Positions 36,037 to 49,963 of a stretch of 64,000 nt of DNA are shown here, in pieces. Position 1 is the stretch's first letter; the number at the start of each line of letters is the position of its first letter. A program made the translations under genes and the position numbers. The stretch lies in the NCBI GenBank assembly GCA_029207755.1, contig JARCOQ010000002.1, positions 10,865,156 to 10,929,155 of the forward strand, read 5' to 3'. Source of the DNA: Chamaea fasciata. Its lineage: Eukaryota; Chordata; Aves; Passeriformes; Sylviidae. The notes under the pieces are model-generated. The model had not been told where the DNA came from and made no database searches. It saw only the letters and a program-made list of their open reading frames with translations.

Positions 36037-39000
36037 GTAAACAACCAACTTATATAAAGCAGAAATTAAATTAAAGAGTTGGAGATTGGCCTGTATTGCT
36101 TTTTTAAACTTTTAACAAATAATAACTTGTTTACTTTTACTTGTGCTACTGATATGCCTGGCTTCAGGATGCTGCTTTAATATATTTTATGTTCTACACT
36201 GGAAAATAGTCTATTATGTATGGACTAGGATTTAATAGTATGTTTCATATTTATGTATTTCTTTAAATATGGAGGAAATGGATGGAGATAGAGAATGTGT
36301 GGTCATATTTAAATAGGACCTAAACCCTAAAGAAGTTTCTCTTGTGTACCAGGTAAAAAGCAACAAAACCATATATAATTAAGAAGCTAATAAATACTTT
36401 GTCCTATTTTGCACAGTGTTCATTTTACAATATTGTTATATATTAAGTTTTCATTTTCTTCCCTCTGTGCTGAGGCAGTGGGAAGAAGGAGGGAGTGGGT
36501 ATTAACATGATGACTTGAGGATACTAAGAGCTGCTGCTCTATTTTAGCAGATAAAGAATGTTATTAACCTTTTTAACAAATAAGATTTATAGGCTTTGAG
36601 TGAAGTTCTGGATTTAAAGTTTTATAAACTTAACTCTCTCATTTTGGGTGTGATAAGAGTCTTTGAGCTAACTTTTGATCAGATTTTATGGTAACTTTTT
36701 TACAGTGTATGTTTTTTGGTAACGTTGATACAATAATGAAATATTTGAGACTTGAACTAAGCCTGGGTGTAGAGTTGTGTGGGAGGGATGTTGTTTCTTT
36801 TTTTCCATCTGTAACTGGCCTTAGGAGGAGTGTTGAGTTTTTCCTTTGTGGCTGGTCTTGTTCTAAGGGAAACAGGCAATGATTTGATCCTTGATGGGAG
36901 GTAAAGTACTGCCTCCTTGTAAAGGACCAATTTTATAAAAAAATAATTTAGATGGGGGACATTAACAACAGTAATTCTTTTTCTCAGTTCATTGTGTTTG
37001 ACAGGCTAAATGACTTATTAGAAAATTCCATTTGTGAGAATCTGCATATTTTATTGCTTTATTTGTATTACTTTATCCACAGTAATTTTCTTTTCCCTTT
37101 TGAAAAATAAATATGCTAATTATGAGAATAAACATACCCTTCGGCCCCCCCATTTGTGATAAAAGTCATCTTGTTATATGAATATAAGAAAACATAGTTT
37201 AGGAGGGAAGGGTAGGATGAAAGGGATTTATATTTTCATTTACAACTGGAAGAAGCATTTAAGAGGTGGATTTTTCTAAAACTTCAGTATGTGCATGTGT
37301 ACAAGAGGATGATGGAAGTTCTGTCCATTTTCTTTTTGTTTCCAGAAGATCAGCTCTTGCATGTTCGTTTTTGAAGGGCAGAATTGTTGTAATTACGGAG
37401 TTGTGATTTAGGCAGGCACTCAGAAAGATGGACCTGTTTCTGGAGATGGAAAATTTTCTCCCTTTTTTTTCTTTACCCAAGCCTTGACTGCTTCTGCTGT
37501 GCTCAGTTTTTGGGAGCCTTGAAGTTTTAGGATTTTTGCTGTAGACTTTGTTTTTTGCTTTTGAAATTAAAAGCCTTCTTTGGTCCTATCTACTTAGCTC
37601 GTAACTTAGTATTTTAAATACTTTCTACTTAAATTACAGTATATATTTTTCTGGCTACAGAAAATAACAAAGGATGCCTTTTTTTCTCTATGTACAAAGA
37701 CATCTAGACAATCTCTTTGGTTATTCATAGAGAAAATGTTGGTCTTATGAAATAGACTTGCATCTAATGGCAAAATTGCCATTAGCACAGTAGCATGTGC
37801 AATGTCAAATGAGCTTGTTGCAGGTCATATCCCCCTAGGTGCACTACACCACATTTTCTATGCTTGCTGAAGAGTTCTTTGGACCATTTGTTGCACAAAT
37901 TCATTTCACAAAGCTATATGAAAACATTCACTGAAGGATCCATAATATTTCATAAGTCAAGGGAGGGAACGGGCCTTTGCTTGTCAATGGAGACAGAGAA
38001 GAATGAGGATCTTGAAGGTTTTGGCAGCATTGAGACATTAGATCAACTCAGTAATGTAGCAAGAAGCACCCTGAGCCAATGGCAAATTATGTGAGTGCTG
38101 AACAAATGCAGGAAGTTCAAAATTCTTGAATTCTTAATCCGAACTCTTCAATTAGTTTCCTTAAGGACAGAACTTCAGACTTGTTTTATTACAAAAAAAA
38201 ACCAAAACAAAACAAACCACCCCACTTTGTAGGTAACACCCCACAGAAGAATGTTGACATTCCAATAGCAAGTGCAGAATCTGTGAAGAACTTCTCAAAA
38301 CAAAAAGTAGAACACTGTGGTTGTAAACAAGCTACAGCCATTTACTTTTGATTTTCTAAATAAAACAAGAAGCAGCAATCAAATGGGAGGTCAATAATAA
38401 GCAAATTTAAACTGTGGAAATGTTTCATTTTTTAGAAATGTAGGCTATGTGCATATTTAAATAGTTTTTGCTGTGGTGGATATTTTTTTCAAAGGTATTT
38501 GTAGTGGTTTGGAATCTAATTTGTGCAGATTTTGTTAGGGTTTCCAAGGGAGAATTAATGGAATTTCTTGAGTTATGTAATTAATGTTGTAATGCACGTA
38601 GAATTTGTGTTCCTGAATGTAATTGCTTTAGACTACCTAATAAGGACAGGTCTGATTACTGTGTAGGTGTTGAGAGGAGTGCATCTGAAATGTCCAAGTG
38701 TCCGAACTGAACATCTTGTACAAGGCACATTTAAAGTCTTTCCCTGTTTCCTCTTTAAATCTCCTAGTGAAATGTGCATGATCAGTGTATTTCTTATTGT
38801 GAAGAAGTTTCTCCTGTTTATATTACTTTTACTGGATTGAAGGAGTCTGAAGCTGGCCAAATAGGGCTTCACTAGGGAAGCCAGTGAGATGATACTGGAA
38901 GAAGAAATTAGCTGGCCTGTTTTGTGCCTGTATAAAAATGAGTCCATGCTGTCAGTGCATAAAGGATGTGCACAGCCCCTGGTTTTTTGGTTTTTTTTTT

Positions 39001-42000
39001 AATCAGGGTCATTGAAACTGCTGGGGACTCTGCACTATGGTTAAGCATTGTATGTGTAGATCCAAGGTGGGGTTGTGGGATGTTGTAGAGTCAGGGACAT
39101 ATTCCTGGATGTCCAGCTGAAAGACAGTCCCGGTGCAAATACCTTCCCATGCTCTTTTCGCTATGTAACGTGATAGAGTGGGCTTTCCTGCAGCATGTTG
39201 AGTAGGCTTCCTTAGAGTGGTTTGACTGAATTTTTGTGCTGTGGACTTGCCTTGCCCGGGTGTTCTGCTTTGCCTGGTGAACCCCCTGCAGTTCTGCAAA
39301 GCTGCTTGGCTGTGCCCAGCTTGTTACAGAGAAATAAAGCGCTGCTTTCAAGTGTCACGCCAAGCGTGGCACTAACTAACCCTTGCTACAGCTTTTCCCT
39401 CCAAACAGGATTCCAGCCCTTGGAGATGGGGAAGCTGTAGGTCCCGTGAGTCTGGGGGGATGTCAAACCCTGCAGGTAGCTAGCTGATATAGCTGATGGC
39501 TCTGTGCTGGAGACTGTGCTGCTGTCCCCAAGGGTCACCAATTGGGACTTCAGCTCTGTCATCAAAATCCTAAATCCTTGTAATAACTCTCTGGAAGGAT
39601 GCTTGTTTTGTCAAGCAATGTAAGATTCTTGATCTGGGTGATGTCCCAAATTTGTAACTTCGTGAATGTAAGACAGTGAGCATTTTATATGAGTTATCCT
39701 CACTGTGCTAGTAAATACATATATTTATGTAGCTTTTGAGCTGATTATTAGGTTCCTATTTACTGTGCTCATTATACTTTATTTCACTTTTCATTTTTGA
39801 TTTAGCTGCTTTCACAGCTATGCTTATGTCTGAAAATTAATTCAGCACATAGAATGTGAAGTTATTGCATGTGCTCTCTGAGGACAGATAATGTTATAAG
39901 TAGAATTAAGGAAAAAAATACCATAATGCCTTCAGAAGCAAATACTTTATTAACACATGGAAACATATTTCAGGTCGAGCTAGAGATGAGTAAACCCCTT
40001 ACCTGCTAAAGAAACACAAATTCAAATACAAGAAAGAAATTTTAGTGGGTAATTAAGCTGATGAATGGTAGTACTCATGGGGTCAGGGAACTGTTTCAGT
40101 TTGAAACTATTTATTTTTTTGAACTTGAATCTTGAAATACCTTGAAATATTCTTGAAATTCTAGGGGGAACAAAAAAAGGGAAGTTTGATTGTTTACCTG
40201 AAACAGGTGGTGTGAAGTAGGTATTGTAGTCCTGTTACAACATAATTTAAATTTATTCCAGTCTGTCAGTGTTCCTGCCAGTTTGAAAGGTCCCTTCAAT
40301 TTAGTTTGAACAAGATTCTAATCAATTCTACCTGCATGACAAATTGTTTGAACTGTGTATGACATTTTAATTGATTTTTAATGTCTCCATTTACCAATTT
40401 TTGCTCTCAAAGTGGAGATACGCAGGTCATCTAACACTTTTGGAGGATGTATTAGTGAAAAGGGAAATGAATTTGACCGTTTCTTTACATTTCGAGCTTT
40501 TCTTAGTAGAAAAAACTATCAGAAAAGACTCATAGAATAATCAGGGTCAAGTTCCATCCCAGTGCAGTGTTTGAATAGATGTCAGAACAGAAACTCTTGG
40601 TGGATTATATGCCTGTCCTTTCAGTGATGTTTACAAGGTGACATAAAAAACTAAATCAATTAATCCTTAGGAAATGACCAGATTTAGGTTCTTCCTGAGA
40701 CAGATACAAAAGTGGTATTTGTATCAAATGGTCTCTCAAATTTAGAAAGCCTCTCTTTTACTGCATTTTTTCTGAAATAAGTTTCAGTGACAAATTAGTA
40801 TGATCCCCAGAACAGTTATCTGCAGTAAATTCATATGGTGCTTCATAGCTCTTGGTAAGATAGCTTTTCTTTCTTTGGCAGGAACGTAGCTTGAAATAAA
40901 GGTATAGGTAGGAAACTGAGGGAGGGGTGTTATCCATTTCTATGCTTTTTCTAAGATGTCCAAACTTTGTCCTTTAGGAGCTCATTTTACAGACCAACCT
41001 AAACCTGCCTTTCTTTGGTGCTTAGTGAGTCTGGAACTGGGAGGCTCCAACTCTTCATGCTGCTCAGTCTGCTTACATGCTTGTGATGCAGCTTGTGAAA
41101 TCCTGTGCTTGGTGTAGGAGAGCAGCTCAGCCTTTTGTCTGAGGGTTGCCTGGATGGCTGGGGACAGTGACTGCAGTGTTATTAGTGCACATACCAGACC
41201 CTTGGCTTAGGAGTTAAAGCCACTGTTACATTACCTCAATGCATCCATCTCCCTCTTTCTATTTAGAATACACCTACCACAAACTACTTTTAAGGTGTAT
41301 TTTGTCACCAGCTAAAGCAAACCTGCTGATATAGAAATAATGTATCGAGTGAAGCTTGTGTTGGAGAGTTTCAAAGTCATCAGATCTTACTGTCATGTGA
41401 AATATGGATATTCAGCATAAATGACATAGGAACAGTTTCCAGCAAAGGAAGTGGTCATTGAAGCATACAATTAAAGTGTTGGGTGGCATTTGAAAAATTG
41501 TGGGGAGATGTCTTTCCATGGCTCATAAAGTAATTACTTGCCATGTAAAGTGATTAACACAGTTGCATAAGTTGCAAAAATGGAAACTAAGAAAACTGCC
41601 TTCATTTTTGAAAGTTGCCTAGCTAGCTTTGGCTTCCTGTCAGTAAAAGAAAAATTGGTGCTTCGCATAGCAATAAAAACATTTGAGGATGAAAGCACTG
41701 TACTATTAGTGCTGCCTAAAATTTGTCCATCCTGTTTGAATCTAGTTCTTAAATAATTGATGACTTGTAGACATGACTCTTGTATCTGGAGCTCTCACAG
41801 GAGATTCATGCACTCACCAATACAGTTTTCCAAAGGGTAGTGGAATTGCTGTAGCATAGCTAAAAGTGAAATAGCATTTCTGAAGACGTATTATTGCATA
41901 TAATATAATATATTGCATATATTGCTCAGCAACAATAAGTGAATGGTGTCATTATAATGTCTGTATTGCTTAATATTTGAATGTGTTTTCCTACTTGGTG

Positions 42001-42046
42001 GGGGTTTTTTTTTTCTCACATTTTCCCCTCCCTTCTGTTCCTGAAG
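36037..42046 (+). other. USP25: USP25 intron 4 (6 kb)
   Basis: It starts GTAAAC and ends CTGAAG. A possible LTR relic lies at about 39081-39420. I recognise nothing else. A 76-codon frame at 37864-38094 resembles no known protein. Confidence 0.88.
39081..39420 (+). mobile_element. Possible degraded solo LTR
   Basis: The segment starts TGTTGTAGAG and is more GC-balanced than its surroundings. It holds GAGAAATAAAGCGCTGCTTT, a polyadenylation signal followed at once by a GCTTT-type stretch as in retroviral R-U5 regions. A CA-ending candidate border (GCTACA) lies at 39390. I found no target-site duplication and no internal viral genes. It could be some other sequence with a chance AATAAA. Confidence 0.35.
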
Positions 42047-42209
42047 AGTTCTAGAAGCCAGTATTGCAGAAAATAAGGCGAGTTTAAAGAGGACGCATCC
42101 AGAGGTCTGGAGTGACTCTCCGAACCCTTATGATCGAAAGCGGCAAGACAACTGCCCAGTAGGATTAAAGAATGTTGGCAACACGTGCTGGTTTAGTGCT
42201 GTCATTCAG
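42047..42209 (+). CDS. USP25: USP25 coding exon 5 (residues 131-185: second UIM end and catalytic Cys178)
   Basis: The exon completes the second UIM ([10 protein letters not shown]) and crosses a basic linker. It then enters the USP catalytic domain at [18 protein letters not shown]. The Cys in NVGNTCW falls at residue 178, the catalytic nucleophile position reported for human USP25. The acceptor is CTGAAG with the exon beginning A|GTT, which completes the Arg codon AG+A. It is not the usual CAG, and a second AG two bases later would be out of frame. The donor is GTAAGC at 42210. The DNCPVGL stretch has a Cys at residue 167 where I recall Ala in human. Confidence 0.97.
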
Positions 42210-43026
42210 GTAAGCACTCTTTAACTAGCTGTGTGTGTTCTTCATTGTATCTATTGGGAGGTGAGTCAGCTCATTTTAAGTGAATTATTTAAAATAATCT
42301 CTTTTCCTGGAAGTTTAGGCCACTGCATGAATGTTTTTGCACATTAGTTATTTATTGCATCTCTTAAAGTGACTATCCATAAGTCAGATTGAAGCGTAGA
42401 AAGTACTGGTAGCATATCTAAGTGAAGCTTCAAAATGTTTCTTACTAAGAAGTTGCTGAAGACAAGGAGTTGACTCTGAAGATCCTGGGTGTATGCAGCT
42501 CATGCTGATATCAGTGACGGTTGTGGATGCCTAAAAACATGGGAAAACTGGGTTACAGATGAAGAACTGATTTTTTTACATTAAAAGGGGCACGTGCAAA
42601 TGACTGAAAGGGGGTGGCTGACAATGGAGGTAGGTGGAAGAAACAGGACCTCCAGTGCTTACTCAAATGGCTACAGCTGGGTAGGATAAAAGGAGGAATA
42701 ATTGATAAAGAAGGAAACTTCAGAAGAATGAAGGGGAAGGTCTTACACTGATGCAATTGCAACTGGTTTTGGTTGTTTTATGTAATACAATCAATGCGTG
42801 TGCTTTTTTTTTAAAGATAAGGTGAGTAGGGAAATGAATACAGATACTGCAACTTGCCTAGTAAGAGCTAATGTTCTAATATCAATAATTGATGTACATA
42901 AAATTTATGATTCCGTCTTTTAGGAGATGTATGTTTCTGTTAATAATCTGTAGATCTACTGAAAAGCATTTCAACCTACAGAAATCTGAGGGCGAAATGA
43001 CAATACAATGATGGGAAATTTATTTT

Positions 43027-43069
43027 TAGTCTACTAGAAACAAATATCTTAGTCTACAAGAAACAAATG
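43027..43069. repeat. Short tandem duplication (23-bp period)
   Basis: TAGTCTACTAGAAACAAAT at 43027 is repeated at 43050 with a single T-to-A change. Confidence 0.8.
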
Positions 43070-43769
43070 TATTGTAACTTTTCACAGTCTGAGGTTTTGA
43101 GAGAAAGAAAATAAAATATTTAATACCCATTTTTAACAAATTACTGTCAGGCTGAAGCACTTCAGATAAACTAATACTATTACTTTCATACTGGCTGTTT
43201 AAAGATGACTGTTGTACTTCAGGCTGAGTCCATTTAGATCAATGTTCTTCCCAGCAATTTCCACAGCTGGATGGTTACAGGGGAGTACAAACAGTATGCA
43301 TGATACTGCTCTGGTAAAACACTCCTGAGCCTCCCACTACTTTTGTCTTGGATTTTTTTTAATCCTCTGCAGTTTATGTAGTCACAGGGGACCTCCCTTG
43401 TATGTTGTCTTCCTTGATCCTTGCATTAGGGTGCAAGGTAGGAGTTCCACCGTTGTGCTTCCTATTGCATAAAGAACTGCCGTGGTTTTGTGTGGATTTT
43501 TGAACCTGGCTTCCACTGTCTTTGTCCAGTAGCATTCATGTCTCCTGGTGGACCAGACAGAAGTTGATTGCCATTACGGTTCTGTGGGCTGCTCTCCTAC
43601 TCTTTCAACACCTCAGTGGTCTCTTTTTTCCAGGCTGGATGCTCAATTGCCACCTGTAGAATGTGTTCTAAGCTCTGATCCACTTTCTTGCTGTTCTCCA
43701 GATCCTTTCTAGCTCTAGTAGCACTTTAGTTGGGGGATGAGGAAAGTTCTTAAAATGTGAGTGTGCTGT

Positions 43770-45150
43770 GAATTGGGGATGGTATGAAGGGGAGATACAG
43801 ATTCCTCAGGAAAGACAAGTAGGGATGACAAGGAGAGGCACTGCCTTTCTCCTGATGGAGTAGCACAAATGTGTGTGGGACAAGGTGGCAGTTTAGGTTG
43901 AGAGTCTGTGGATCAGGATCAGAGGAGGGGCTGGTAGAAGTGCTACCATGATTAGTCTGCTACAGACTAATCCTCCTCAGGATGAGAATATGCACACAGC
44001 CCTTTTGAAAGGCAAGGAAGTCTCTGGATTACAATCTGTGGTTCCCATGGGAAACTTTAATAAACATCCTGACCCTTGCTGGGTCCAACACAGCAGAACA
44101 CAAGCAAACCAGACTTTTGGAGGGTATGAGGAACAGCTTCTTGCTATGAGCACTGATGGGCCAGCTACGGGTGATGCACAGCTGAATCTGCTGTTCCCCT
44201 GAAATGGGAGAGCAGAAGGTAGAGCAATGTGGGTATTCTTGACTGCAGCAACCATGAAACAGTAGAGTTCAAGATGCTGATGGGAGTGAGAAAGGAATAA
44301 CAGGACCCAGACCCAGTGTTCAGGAGAGCAGACTTTGTCTTCACGGAGTCAGTATCTGGGATTCCATAGGTGGCAGCTTGGAAGGGCAGAGATGCTTAGG
44401 AAGGCTAACAGCATTCCCTGATTGCCAGAAGGGTCTGTTCTGCTCTCAGGGAGCTCATAGCCAAGTTTCAGTGCAAGCAGGCAGTGTGCAGGATGTGGAA
44501 GCAGAGATGGGCTACTGAGGAGACTGAAAATGTCCAGGCATGAAGGAATGGTTTTAGTGAAGTGAAAGCTGACCTGAGTTGGTCCCTCAAAGGTTGTCTA
44601 GGGTAACAAGTAAAGGTTTGGATGTTATACTGGTTGTAAAAGGCTGAGCTAGGAGAATGTTGCTGAATGGAGCAGGTGAGGTACTCAGTGCCTTGCTTTG
44701 CCTCAGTCTTTTCCAGTGAGATCTCCAAGACCATTGTACATAGTTGAGAAAACTCTGAACAGGGGTTAAAGATTTGAGTAAGAGTTTACTTGGGGAAACT
44801 TGACTCATACAAGTCCACTGAGCTGCATCCTGTGGTAATGAGAGACAGTGGGAAGAAGTTAGCAAGGCAACTCTCTCTCATTTTTGCCAAGTCATGGAGA
44901 ATAAAAGAGGTTTCTGATGTACTTGAGCCAGGCTTTTTAGAACAGTGCATATTGGGAGGATGAGAGGCAATAGGAGTCATTCAGATAAGAAAGATTAAGC
45001 CTGGGTATAAAGAAGCATTTTTTCACATAAAGACGGGCAGGCAGTGGAAGTTGCCCAGAGTGGCAGTGCAGGGTTTGTCAAACCTTGGAAGGTTTTAAGA
45101 TGCCTGGAAAAATGCCCTGAGTAGCCTGGTCTGATCTCACAGGTCAATAA
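43770..45150 (+). mobile_element. Decayed CR1 LINE: ORF2 endonuclease/early RT fragment plus 3' piece
   Basis: Reading forward, the segment follows the CR1 ORF2 order. It has an endonuclease-like stretch (MGNFNKHPDPCW in the open frame 43948-44202, against the MGDFN type of intact elements), then GCAACCATGAAACAGTAGAG, CAGGAGAGCAGACTTTGTCT, a TGAGGTACTCAGTGCCTTGC stretch and ACAAGTCCACTGAGCTGCAT. At about 44970 it jumps to a 3' region resembling TGCCCAGAGTGGCAGTGCAG and TAGCCTGGTCTGATCTCACA. Stops and frame breaks make it inactive, and most of the reverse transcriptase is missing. It is in the same orientation as USP25. Confidence 0.75.
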
Positions 45151-48100
45151 TGTGAATAATGCTAGTTAGTTTGGTGCCCATCATCTTCTATAAATTCCAG
45201 AGTTACTTTCTACCATGTACCTCACCGGACACATAGCAGTCTTGAATTTAACTTTCTTCTTATATAGATACTCTCATATGACGTTTGTCAGTTTATGCTT
45301 GCTAACTCTTGTTTCTACTACACTGCAATTCTCTTTACTGGGTAAATATGGTCAAAACTTGCTGTCCTTTTTAGATCACTTCTGAATTTTACTTACCAGT
45401 GCAGAGTTGGTGAACTTGCAGTAACCTGCCTTCAGGCTGGAACAGATGGTTGGCTCTTGTTCCTCTCTTAATGTTTGCCTATTTGTTTCTACCTGGACCT
45501 TCCATCTCACCTCACTGGTGCTTAGTTAAAAGCTTTTGTTGAATGAATTCTTCTGAAATTGCCCAGAAATCCCAGTAGACTGCATAAACTGGATTACATG
45601 TTCTGCTTGACCTAGGGGTTTTTGGTTCAGTTTGAGGTGGGTCATTTTGTTTGTTGGTTTTTTTTTTTTTTTTAATGGGAAGGATTTACTTACCTGCAGG
45701 TTGCACGTAGGTAATGCTGCAGGTAATGAAATTAAAAGATTTCTTTAATTGTTCTATGATGCTTCAACTTTCTGTTGAAGTTTTTATGTTCTTAGGCCTC
45801 TTTTCTTTCAGCATTTAGTTATCTAACAGGTATTTTAATTTTCTGTGTCCCTAGAGATCTTTTGATGTTTCCCTTGTTTATCTGTCCTCCTTTCCTTATT
45901 CCATCACACGCATCGCTCTTTTTGCAATAGCTAAAACATTGTGTTTGTCCTAACAGAAGCAAACATTTTATTTCCATTAAGATCTTTATGGAGCTAATGT
46001 GACTTGGTGTTTTACCTTCTCTGTTGTGCAGAGATCTCTGTGTCTGATCTGTTTTACTAGCAGTCCCAAATCCTAAAGGACTGATTTTATGTGTATGTGC
46101 ATTTCTTTAAAAGACTTTTTAATGTAGGAAACTGAAAAATCTTTAAATAAATGTTTTTATGGAAACATGATTTTTTAATTTGTTAATCACAGAGATAAGA
46201 ACAGAGGCCAGAGAATGTAAAAATCTATGCTAGACCTATGATCTCATGTTATTTATACCCAGTGTGCAACTTTATACCTTGAAAACAGATTAGGGAGAGA
46301 CCTAGCAAGTTCTTATGGTCACCAGCCATGCCATGTTAAAGTCTGTGGTGTCTGAAGTTATTATGGCTTGATCCTAAAAGACAGTGAAACTTTTGGAGTT
46401 AGTTCTGTGGAGTGTAATTCAAGCAAACCATTGAAAGATTTATAACTTCAGTTGGTTGAAAATTTAGGTTATTAATATTATCTGTCAGCCAGGAAGATTT
46501 ATGTTTCAAGCAATCATCCCAGGAAATTTAATGCATGTTAATTTAGAACATTAGCTAATACCTTTATTTATCCACAGGGCAGATTGACTACTTGGGTTGC
46601 ATTGACTATGTAGAAGTATTTTCTTGCTTTCTTTGGGAGGCTTTTGTAACCTGACACATCACATAGGTCAACAATATCTAAATGTTAACTACTGTCAGTC
46701 ATGATGATATATTGTGTAATGTAATCCTAAACTAAATTGCAAAGAAAGAAAAATCTTCCTCCTGTTTAAGGGGTGCTTGTTAAGAAAAGAAAAGGTTTTG
46801 ACATTTTGATGCTTTCCTTTTGCAATGTATATTTTTTTTAGGCACCAATTAGCTGACTTAGTGAAATACAGTCAGAAATGGTTTGTATATTTGCATTAAG
46901 AGTATGAAATTCCTGAAGAGACTATAGTGAGTGACTGCAAATTCTAACGAGATTCAAATGTTGCTGGAAATGTTGCCTTTACCCTGTATTTATTTGTGCC
47001 TTAGAGAAATAGGCACATCTGGAAGTCATGCTCTTCTGCAGGGGAAGAGGGGAAGCTGTCTCTTCAGAGGCCTCCAAAACAAAGTTTTGCTTTCAACAGT
47101 TGCATTCAGGAGCATTAGAATGAACAGTAATATTTTTCCCACAGTGTAACTTCTAAAAATCTGCCTTGCTGTTGAGGACTGTCTTTAAAAGCTTCTTTAA
47201 AGAAACAAAGCACAAATATACCACTGTATATTTTTACTCTTCTGGAGTAGGTTTTAGTGACCTCCTTGTGAAAAGGTAACATTACAGTTTTTCTTGGCTG
47301 TAAGAGTTTACAGCCTGAAAATGGCTTAGAAATAATAAATTTATGGAGCCTGTGGAGTGGTTCCTTCATTGCATGCTGAGCACGAGTTAAGAGTTTTCAG
47401 GACATGGGATGTAGAAGGCAAGTAACTCATAGGACATAGATATGTTGCTGGAATCATGTCTTAGGCTTGTTGCCTATGCAAGTTCTCCCCCAGATGCTTT
47501 GGTTTAAGACACTGCACCATACTAACGTTATCTTTTGGAGTCCCAAGTGGGGTTCCGGTCATGTGCAAGAAGTAATGTCCTGGCAGGATCTGCCCTGTGG
47601 AAAAGGTGTGCCATGGGAGACGCCCAGATCATTCAGAGAATGTCACTGACTTCTTGTGCCAAGGTAGATTTCTGTGGGAGAAGGAAAGTGTGTAGGGAAT
47701 CAGTGAAAACTGTGCTGTGAATGCTGCTGTTTCCCTTTTCTCCGGTCCCATTCCTCACAAACCGTGTGCACTCTCTCCCCCAGTCTCATGACTTCCAGAA
47801 GGCCGGGTTGTAGCTCCTCCCTTTACCAAATGAGGTGTCCCAACAGGACAGCTGGGGCTTGGCATCCCCACACTCTTTTCTCTGTGAGTCTGTCAGTCTG
47901 ATGAGATTCCAAAAAGTGCATAGCTTGCTAAATGAAGTTAACAAGCATAAATCTCCAAGGGTACTCTTTAACTTTTATTTTCAGGGTCCCTAACACCACT
48001 TCTGGCATTTTACTCTGTCACATTGTGTTTGGGAGCAGCTTTCTTGTTTTCCTGATGTCAGTATATTTGGGGTTAGGATCTCCTTTGATCCTAGACTTCT

Positions 48101-49963
48101 AGTTCTGGGAAGAAGTGAATCAGCTTGATGGGTGAGAATCAAACAAATATTTTCTTCCCAGTTGGCAGCTCAGCTATTTACCAATATTGTTCTTCTTTAA
48201 AGCAGCCTACCACAAGCATCTAACTTTTACACTTTATGTTTCTTATTTGTCATGATCAATGGAAAGGATTGTGATGGATCATGTGGTAGTGCATTAATAC
48301 CAAAAAGGCTAAGATTATATTATTAAATGTGCACGTTTGTACATTCTACATGAGTCCCTTGATTCTCTGGGCATGCCGTGCAGGGTTGTAGGCTGAAGAA
48401 CATTCAGTGCTCAATCCTCATATGAGTTAAAATGGTCATTGATGGAATATTTTCTTTCCACTGTTTTCACTGTGAAACAGCCAGAGGCAGGGTTTGGTGG
48501 GGGATATATGATATAAACTGCTCTGTAGAGTTTCATGAGCAGAGGAATAATGATGTTGGAAATCTAGTTTCTTGCTTTCCATTCCTCTGTTACTCCCTCT
48601 GTTTCCCTGTAAAGTGAACCTGTCCCTTCCAAATTTAGTCATCCTATGATATTTGCTGACAGGGTATTCCTTTTCTGCTTTTGGTGCTTCTGTAGTCTCT
48701 GGTTCCCTCAGGTTGCTCATGTGATAATTTCGAACTCTTATCTTACATTAAGTGATTTGTAATATTGCAAACTTTGTTGTGATGGTATGGGAAGCTTTAA
48801 TGGATCATGGGTTTCACTTTGACTCATAAATGGTGGCTTCTTTAATTAAAATAAAGGGTACAGGATGCATTGTTTAGGTGTGTTACTCAAATTTTCATCA
48901 CTTAATTTGGGCAAGCAGTTGAAAACTGTAACCATGTAAGGAAATGTTGGCTGTGATTATTTTGTCCTAACAGATTTTTTTTTCTTGCTTTGACCATGTA
49001 ATAGAGGAGTGGTTGGATGGCGTTTCTTCGTATGTGCCAAGACACAAGCATAAAGTGAATTCTTCTGGACACATATCATACTTAGCTGTCTTCTGAATTG
49101 CAGTAATGTTCTGAGTTTGTTGCTATAAACAAGTAAATGCTCTCTAAATGCAGGCTGGTAATTCCATGGTGAGCTGTTTGTTTAAAATGTTGACTTAACC
49201 CAAGCCTGCTGGAGGTCTTAGTTTTACTTTATAGCTCAAACAGTATGCAAGCTGTTTTCCATGCTCTTCCATGTGCACCTCAGCCTTTTGGAGATGTAAG
49301 ACATGATAGCTTAAAACTGCAATTTGTACCTAGGTTTTCAGGAGTTTGGAATACTAATTTATTGTTTGTAAATAAAAATGTCCTTTTAGAGGTACTTTCC
49401 AAAGCTTTTGAGACCTGGGATTGAATCGTTGATTCTCAAACTGCTAAATGTTTTCCTCATCACTACCACTGTACATGTCGGGTGGTTGTGCTGAAGTTCA
49501 GATATCAGGCAGTGTCATATCTGTCTCTGGGAGTTTTTGTTTCAGAGGGGAAGAGAAAAATAAAACTCCTCTTCCTATACTTTCACAGTGAAGTTTGAAC
49601 AGGAACCTGCTCAAGTCCCAGCTTTGAAGCTGCTTTGCTCACTTCCCTTCTGTCTTCCTTACGTGGAATTTTTTAGAGAATGCAAGAGAAGCTTTGGACT
49701 GTGCCAAATCCTCAGTGTATATAAAGAAGCATAAAACTATGTTTTGGGTGACTTTGTAATTTTCCTGATGCCTGTCATTAGTCCGTATTCTGGAAAACAG
49801 GATTTACCACTTAACAGGAATAAGACACAAACAGGTGGAATGGGAGGCAACCCAAGAGTAAGTTATAAGGAGGAGCAGGGTAGGAAGGGAGCATTGTGCC
49901 CAGCAGAGCAACCAGTGCAGTAGCAACAAACAGCCACTTTATGGACTTTGTTGTGAGAAAGTA

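Noticed and set aside
40531..40560. Short CTCATAGAATAATCAGGGTC, resembling a reversed CR1 terminus
   Set aside because: Only about 20-30 bases resemble CR1, too short to support an insertion call.
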